Of a DNA stretch of 64,000 nucleotides, positions 60,902-64,000 are shown one piece after another. The stretch spans positions 62,001 to 126,000 of the forward strand of contig NZ_MACI01000069.1 of assembly GCF_001884105.1 (NCBI RefSeq), written 5' to 3'. The notes under the pieces were generated by a model. The model saw only the letters and a program-made list of their open reading frames with translations. It was not told where the DNA came from and did no database searches. The position numbers were made by a program, and so were the translations under genes. Every line of letters begins with the position of its first letter. The stretch's first letter is position 1. The DNA is from Bacillus luti (GTDB lineage: Bacteria > Bacillota > Bacilli > Bacillales > Bacillaceae_G).

Positions 60902-60937
60902 ATGTTCGGGGCAATATTCGATATGATAAGTGAATAA
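60902..60937 (+). CDS. Possible 11-residue micro-ORF
   Basis: AAGGAG 9 bp before an ATG encoding MFGAIFDMISE, ended by TAA within one base of a terminator stem. The strong ribosome site and immediate terminator make a tiny expressed peptide conceivable; low confidence. Confidence 0.25.
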   Translation: MFGAIFDMISE

Positions 60938-60963
60938 AAAAGGATAGCATTTGCTATCCTTTT
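60936..60963. terminator. Bidirectional terminator
   Basis: AAAAAAGGATAGCA / TGCTATCCTTTT. Confidence 0.8.
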
Positions 60964-61142
60964 AAACGATTCTTATTCACATAAAAAGTAACAATAGCAA
61001 CAACGAGGAAAATAGGAATTGCATATACTTGCCCAACAAATAATTTCCAACCTACAGTATTATAGCCGTCAGATGCTGGTAGGGTAATTACAATAACGCA
61101 AACAATTAAATAAACAAATAGTGCAGGGATAATATTTTTCAT
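60954..61142 (-). CDS. Small two-helix membrane protein
   Basis: A 62-residue protein with two transmembrane helices (IIPALFVYLIVCVIVITLP and AIPIFLVVAIVTFYV), a short outer loop and a basic tail NKNRLKG. A strong GGAGGAGGTG site precedes ATG 61142 and the terminator overlaps its end. Function unknown. Confidence 0.7.
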   Translation of the reverse strand: MKNIIPALFVYLIVCVIVITLPASDGYNTVGWKLFVGQVYAIPIFLVVAIVTFYVNKNRLKG

Positions 61143-61395
61143 TGCTGTTCACCTCCTCCTCAAACTTTAATATATAACATTTGTATATCATGATATTATT
61201 AAATAGAGTTGGATAAAAGCAAGTAATTTAAATTTGATTTATATACGTATGTTTTAAAAGACTAATTGTAAATGAAACTAATGAAAAACGTGGAAAATAA
61301 TGTATTTTCCTTTAGGGTTATTATATAGTGTTTTGTGAAGAAAATGTACAAAAAATTTAACTTTATATAGGAAAGAAAAGAGGTAAGACATAAAT

Positions 61396-61845
61396 ATGAA
61401 GAGACTATGCATAATCCCATGTGGAAAAAAGAAAATTTGGGATAAGTATGTAGATTACGGGGAGACAGAGGCAAAGTATGTGTATATTAGTCCATTTGGA
61501 AAAGCATGCCAGGCATACGCAACTATGTTCTTTGAGAACTGGGTTATCTTATCAGCGAAGCATGGATTTTTAAGACCGAATGATATTGTGAAAGAAAACT
61601 ATGATCTTGCATTTGATTCAAAGAGTAATGAAATTATTAGTATTGAACAATTACAACAACAGATGGTTGATAAAGAGTTACTTCAGTTTGACGAAATCGT
61701 TTTGCTTGCTGGGAAGAAACATAAAAAAGTAGTGACGAAATTATATTCGGAAGAAATCATTACATATCCGTTAGAAGGATGTAAAGGAATTGGGTATATG
61801 CTGCAGAATTTGAAGAGGGCAGTGCAGGAAGGAAAAGAATTATAG
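61396..61845 (+). CDS. DUF6884-like protein
   Basis: A 149-residue protein opening with the motif CIIPCGKKKIWDKY, followed by YVYISPFGKACQAYATMFFENWVILSAKHGFLRPNDIVKENYDL, a pattern common to DUF6884 proteins, often found in phage and defence contexts. A GAGG site lies upstream. It stands next to prophage remnants, so a phage origin is possible. Confidence 0.65.
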   Translation: MKRLCIIPCGKKKIWDKYVDYGETEAKYVYISPFGKACQAYATMFFENWVILSAKHGFLRPNDIVKENYDLAFDSKSNEIISIEQLQQQMVDKELLQFDEIVLLAGKKHKKVVTKLYSEEIITYPLEGCKGIGYMLQNLKRAVQEGKEL

Positions 61846-61881
61846 TTTTGGTTTACTCTTTTTGATTGGCCACAAATTTGG

Positions 61882-61995
61882 TCACATTTTAATAATCTTT
61901 TCGAGTTCTTCAGATAGGGACTTATCCATACTCAGTAACACGTGAGAGTATATATCGAGCCTCTCAGCTTGATGATATATTACATTGAAAGATAA
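61882..61995 (-). pseudogene. Tyrosine integrase C-terminal remnant
   Basis: Minus-strand translation reads YHQAERLDIYSHVLLSMDKS followed by LSEELEKIIKM and a stop. The Y-S-H-V segment and following helix match the end of phage tyrosine recombinases, after the catalytic Tyr. The frame is closed upstream by a stop at about 62018, so only the tail remains. The rest of the 430-bp gap to 62283 holds no intact gene. Confidence 0.6.
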
Positions 61996-62283
61996 AAATA
62001 AGACCGTTTATCCCCACTGCAAGGCATTCTTCTTTTTTATTTTATTCTTCGCCTTCAAAATCACGTAGGCTATCGAGCAATCATGTAAAAGACAAACAGG
62101 ATAAGTGGGAATCTTCCATTTCCTCTTCTTCGTGGGTATTGAATTGTTTTCAAACGCTAGAAAATGCAGGACACATTGTAATCCGATTTCTACAGTCGTT
62201 AAACGTATGTAGTTAAAATTTTAGACGATAATAGCAAAAAGACAAGCTATGAATATGATAATAAAAAAAGGAGATGTTGAAAA

Positions 62284-63093
62284 ATGGGTTACATTGTAGA
62301 TATTTCGAAATGGAATGGCGATATTAACTGGGATGTAGCAGCACCACAATTAGATTTCGTAATTGCACGTGTGCAAGACGGTTCAAATTATGTAGATCCT
62401 CTATATAAAAATTATGTACAAGCAATGAAAGCGAGAAATCTTCCATTTGGTAACTATGCATTTTGCCGTTTCGTTTCAGTAGAAGATGCGAAAGTAGAAG
62501 CACGTAATTTTTGGAACCGTGGGGATAAAAGTGCTACGGTTTGGGCTGCAGATGTTGAAGTGAAAACGATGGACGATATGCGAACAGGTACACAAGCTTT
62601 TATCGACGAATTACGCCGATTAGGTGCTAAGAAAGTTGGTTTATATGTTGGTCATCATATGTATGAACCTTTTGGCATGGCAAATGTGAAATGTGACTTT
62701 GTATGGATTCCGAGATATGGGGGAAATAAGCCGGCGTATCCATGTGACCTTTGGCAGTACACTGAAACAGGGAATGTTCCTGGCATCGGTAAATGTGACC
62801 TTAATTCACTCATAGGAAATAAACCTCTATCTTGGTTTACTGGAACAGTACAACAACCAGTACAACCTGTGCAAGTACAAGCAAATAAACAAAACATCAT
62901 CCAATCTGGAGCTTTTTCACCATATGAAACGCCTGATGTTATGGGAGCATTAACTTCTTTAAAGATGACAGCTAAGTTCGTTTTACAATCGGATGGATTA
63001 ACATACTTCATTTCTGATCCAACTTCAGACACGCAATTGAATGCGATGAAAGATTATCTTGAGCGTAAAAAATGGTGGTATAAAGTAATATAA
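62284..63093 (+). CDS. GH25 muramidase, phage endolysin type
   Basis: A 269-residue endolysin. Residues 1-185 are a GH25 lysozyme: [41 protein letters not shown] and [15 protein letters not shown]. After a Pro/Gln/Val linker ([10 protein letters not shown]), the C-terminal 70 residues ([20 protein letters not shown]...[19 protein letters not shown]) look like the Amidase02_C cell-wall-binding domain of Bacillus phage lysins. No signal peptide, as for holin-dependent lysins. No holin is visible. Confidence 0.85.
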   Translation: MGYIVDISKWNGDINWDVAAPQLDFVIARVQDGSNYVDPLYKNYVQAMKARNLPFGNYAFCRFVSVEDAKVEARNFWNRGDKSATVWAADVEVKTMDDMRTGTQAFIDELRRLGAKKVGLYVGHHMYEPFGMANVKCDFVWIPRYGGNKPAYPCDLWQYTETGNVPGIGKCDLNSLIGNKPLSWFTGTVQQPVQPVQVQANKQNIIQSGAFSPYETPDVMGALTSLKMTAKFVLQSDGLTYFISDPTSDTQLNAMKDYLERKKWWYKVI

Positions 63094-63378
63094 TAATCGA
63101 AGTTTATACCATAGAGCATAATCCACCTAAAAAAATAGCTTCGTATAGAAGGTAAAATAGTATTCTCTTCGAAATGTACCCTCTTATATGTACAAAATAT
63201 ATTTTCTATGTATAAAATAATAGATTATAAGTAATTGTTTTGTGGAAAACCCAAAAAATGGTAGTGTTCATTAAAGATGATATATGTTCTCTAAATCTTA
63301 AAACTAGACAAGTACACAAGCCCTTCTATTATTTTAAACATAGAATATAATGAATTCTATTTAGGAGGAAGTATATTC

Positions 63379-63627
63379 ATGGGGAATCATTGTCATTGTA
63401 GACGTTCATTTTGGGATGGTTTAATGTTTGGAGGATGTCAATGCAGGAATTGTCATACATGCAGTTGCAAAGAGAAACCGAAATGCAATTGTGAAAAGTG
63501 TAGTTGCAAGGAGAAACCGAAGTGTGATTGTGAAGAGTGTAAGTGTAAAGAGAAACCGAAGTGTGATTGTGAAGAGTGTAAGCATAAAGAGAAACCGAAA
63601 TGCCATTGTAAACATGAAGGATACTAG
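63379..63627 (+). CDS. Cysteine-rich 13-residue-repeat protein
   Basis: An 82-residue protein with 20 Cys. After MGNHCHCRRSFWDGLMFGG comes a Cys-rich stretch, then four tandem 13-residue units: CKEKPKCNCEKCS, CKEKPKCDCEECK (twice) and a variant HKEKPKCHCKHEG. The 39-bp DNA units start at 63466. The very high Cys/Lys/Glu content suggests metal binding or disulphide cross-linking (spore coat type); no function proven. Strong AGGAGG site and terminator confirm a real gene. Confidence 0.75.
   Translation: MGNHCHCRRSFWDGLMFGGCQCRNCHTCSCKEKPKCNCEKCSCKEKPKCDCEECKCKEKPKCDCEECKHKEKPKCHCKHEGY
63466..63621 (+). repeat. 39-bp tandem coding repeats (4 units)
   Basis: Each unit reads close to TGCAAGGAGAAACCGAAGTG... 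and codes for 13 residues. The other frames stay open only because of the repeat. Confidence 0.85.
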
Positions 63628-63660
63628 TAAAAAAGAGTACGCAAAGTACTCTTTTTTTAT
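63628..63660. terminator. Bidirectional terminator
   Basis: AAAAAAGAGTAC / GTACTCTTTTTTT. Confidence 0.85.
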
Positions 63661-63664
63661 TAGT

Positions 63665-64000
63665 TTATATTCCATTTTGAACTGATTTTTTTTCAATTTC
63701 CCATGAATCTTTCTTTTTAATTTTTATAGATACATAAGATCCGTTAGATTCTTGATAAAAGATATAACCATTATTCGATTTCACATATGTTAATGGTTCA
63801 CCTATGCAATCTCGTGAACAAGACGTATTAATTAGTTCGATTAATGATAGATTACTTGGATCAGTCTTACTTGTATCTATAAGGGTATCGAGATTTGTTT
63901 TACGAAACCCTTGTAAATTTATATTAAAATTTTTTTCGATTTCCCCAGTACCGTTCGTATTTATTACTTCGGCGGAGTTTTTCTTTTCGAGAAGAAAACC
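63665..64000 (-). CDS. Partial hypothetical protein (C-terminal part, runs off the window)
   Basis: The minus strand is open from the right edge to a TAA at 63667-63665, giving at least 111 residues without a start in the window: ...FLLEKKNSAEVINTNGTGEI..., then SLIELINTSCSRDCIGEPLT and SNNGYIFYQESNGSYVSIKI. Two Cys in TSCSRDC could form a disulphide, hinting at an extracytoplasmic protein. No family recognised. The shared terminator at 63628-63660 supports a genuine gene end. Confidence 0.6.
   Translation of the reverse strand, partial: GFLLEKKNSAEVINTNGTGEIEKNFNINLQGFRKTNLDTLIDTSKTDPSNLSLIELINTSCSRDCIGEPLTYVKSNNGYIFYQESNGSYVSIKIKKKDSWEIEKKSVQNGI

Noticed and set aside
63421-63696. Overlapping ORFs on both strands in the Cys-rich repeat gene
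   Set aside because: Repetition of a 39-bp unit keeps other frames open; only the 63379 frame has a ribosome site and the Cys pattern.

Overview
The window looks like a chromosomal segment of a Bacillus cereus group bacterium (cereus, thuringiensis or anthracis type). Evidence: about 35% GC by eye, strong AGGAGG ribosome binding sites with frequent TTG and GTG starts, and many gene neighbourhoods typical of this group, such as yhbD-yhbE-yhbF bactofilins, ykfB-ykfC with an oligopeptide-binding lipoprotein, a sigma-54 hydroxyproline locus, a chitin-active LPMO and a GH25 endolysin. No database search was possible; family names come from reading motifs. No rRNA, tRNA or CRISPR array was seen.

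Layout. 1-5.9 kb: small housekeeping and accessory genes (methyltransferase, nucleoside hydrolase, GlsB-type membrane protein), then a 1.5 kb cassette (3500-5020) bounded by 27-bp inverted repeats and 9-bp direct repeats, carrying a P-loop NTPase gene and a transposase-like tail. 5.9-12.8 kb: an MFS transporter divergent from an SgrR-type regulator, then yhbD, two bactofilins and a drug-efflux MFS. 12.8-25.6 kb: mixed accessory genes with three broken genes (isochorismatase-like hydrolase, M3 oligopeptidase, GNAT acetyltransferase), two related probable spore-surface genes (one with a Glu/Lys repeat region), DegV, a higher-GC HemK-like methyltransferase, and a nucleosidase-HAD fusion. 25.6-34 kb: two-component system, secreted X-prolyl dipeptidyl aminopeptidase, and small genes including a DivIC paralogue.

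34-38 kb: murein-peptide recycling set (Ala-D/L-Glu epimerase YkfB, gamma-D-glutamyl-diamino acid endopeptidase YkfC, peptide-binding lipoprotein). 38-46 kb: stand-alone dltD with a coupled leader ORF, a broken DinB gene, DedA, two adjacent HD-domain hydrolases (one a short Rel/SpoT homologue with a degenerate synthetase), and a divergent locus (DUF1836 regulator versus Tim44-like and YxcD proteins) with matching operators on both promoters. 46-57 kb: a complete trans-4-hydroxyproline catabolic locus. A sigma-54 activator lies between two divergent operons, each with a near-perfect -24/-12 promoter. Together they encode the epimerase, an inactive-looking epimerase paralogue, flavin dehydrogenase subunits, a DapA-type deaminase, ketoglutarate semialdehyde dehydrogenase and an AGCS symporter. 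57-64 kb: HD hydrolase, GNAT, LPMO, manganese pyrophosphatase, a prophage relic (integrase tail and GH25 endolysin), a Cys-rich 13-residue-repeat protein and a partial gene at the right edge.
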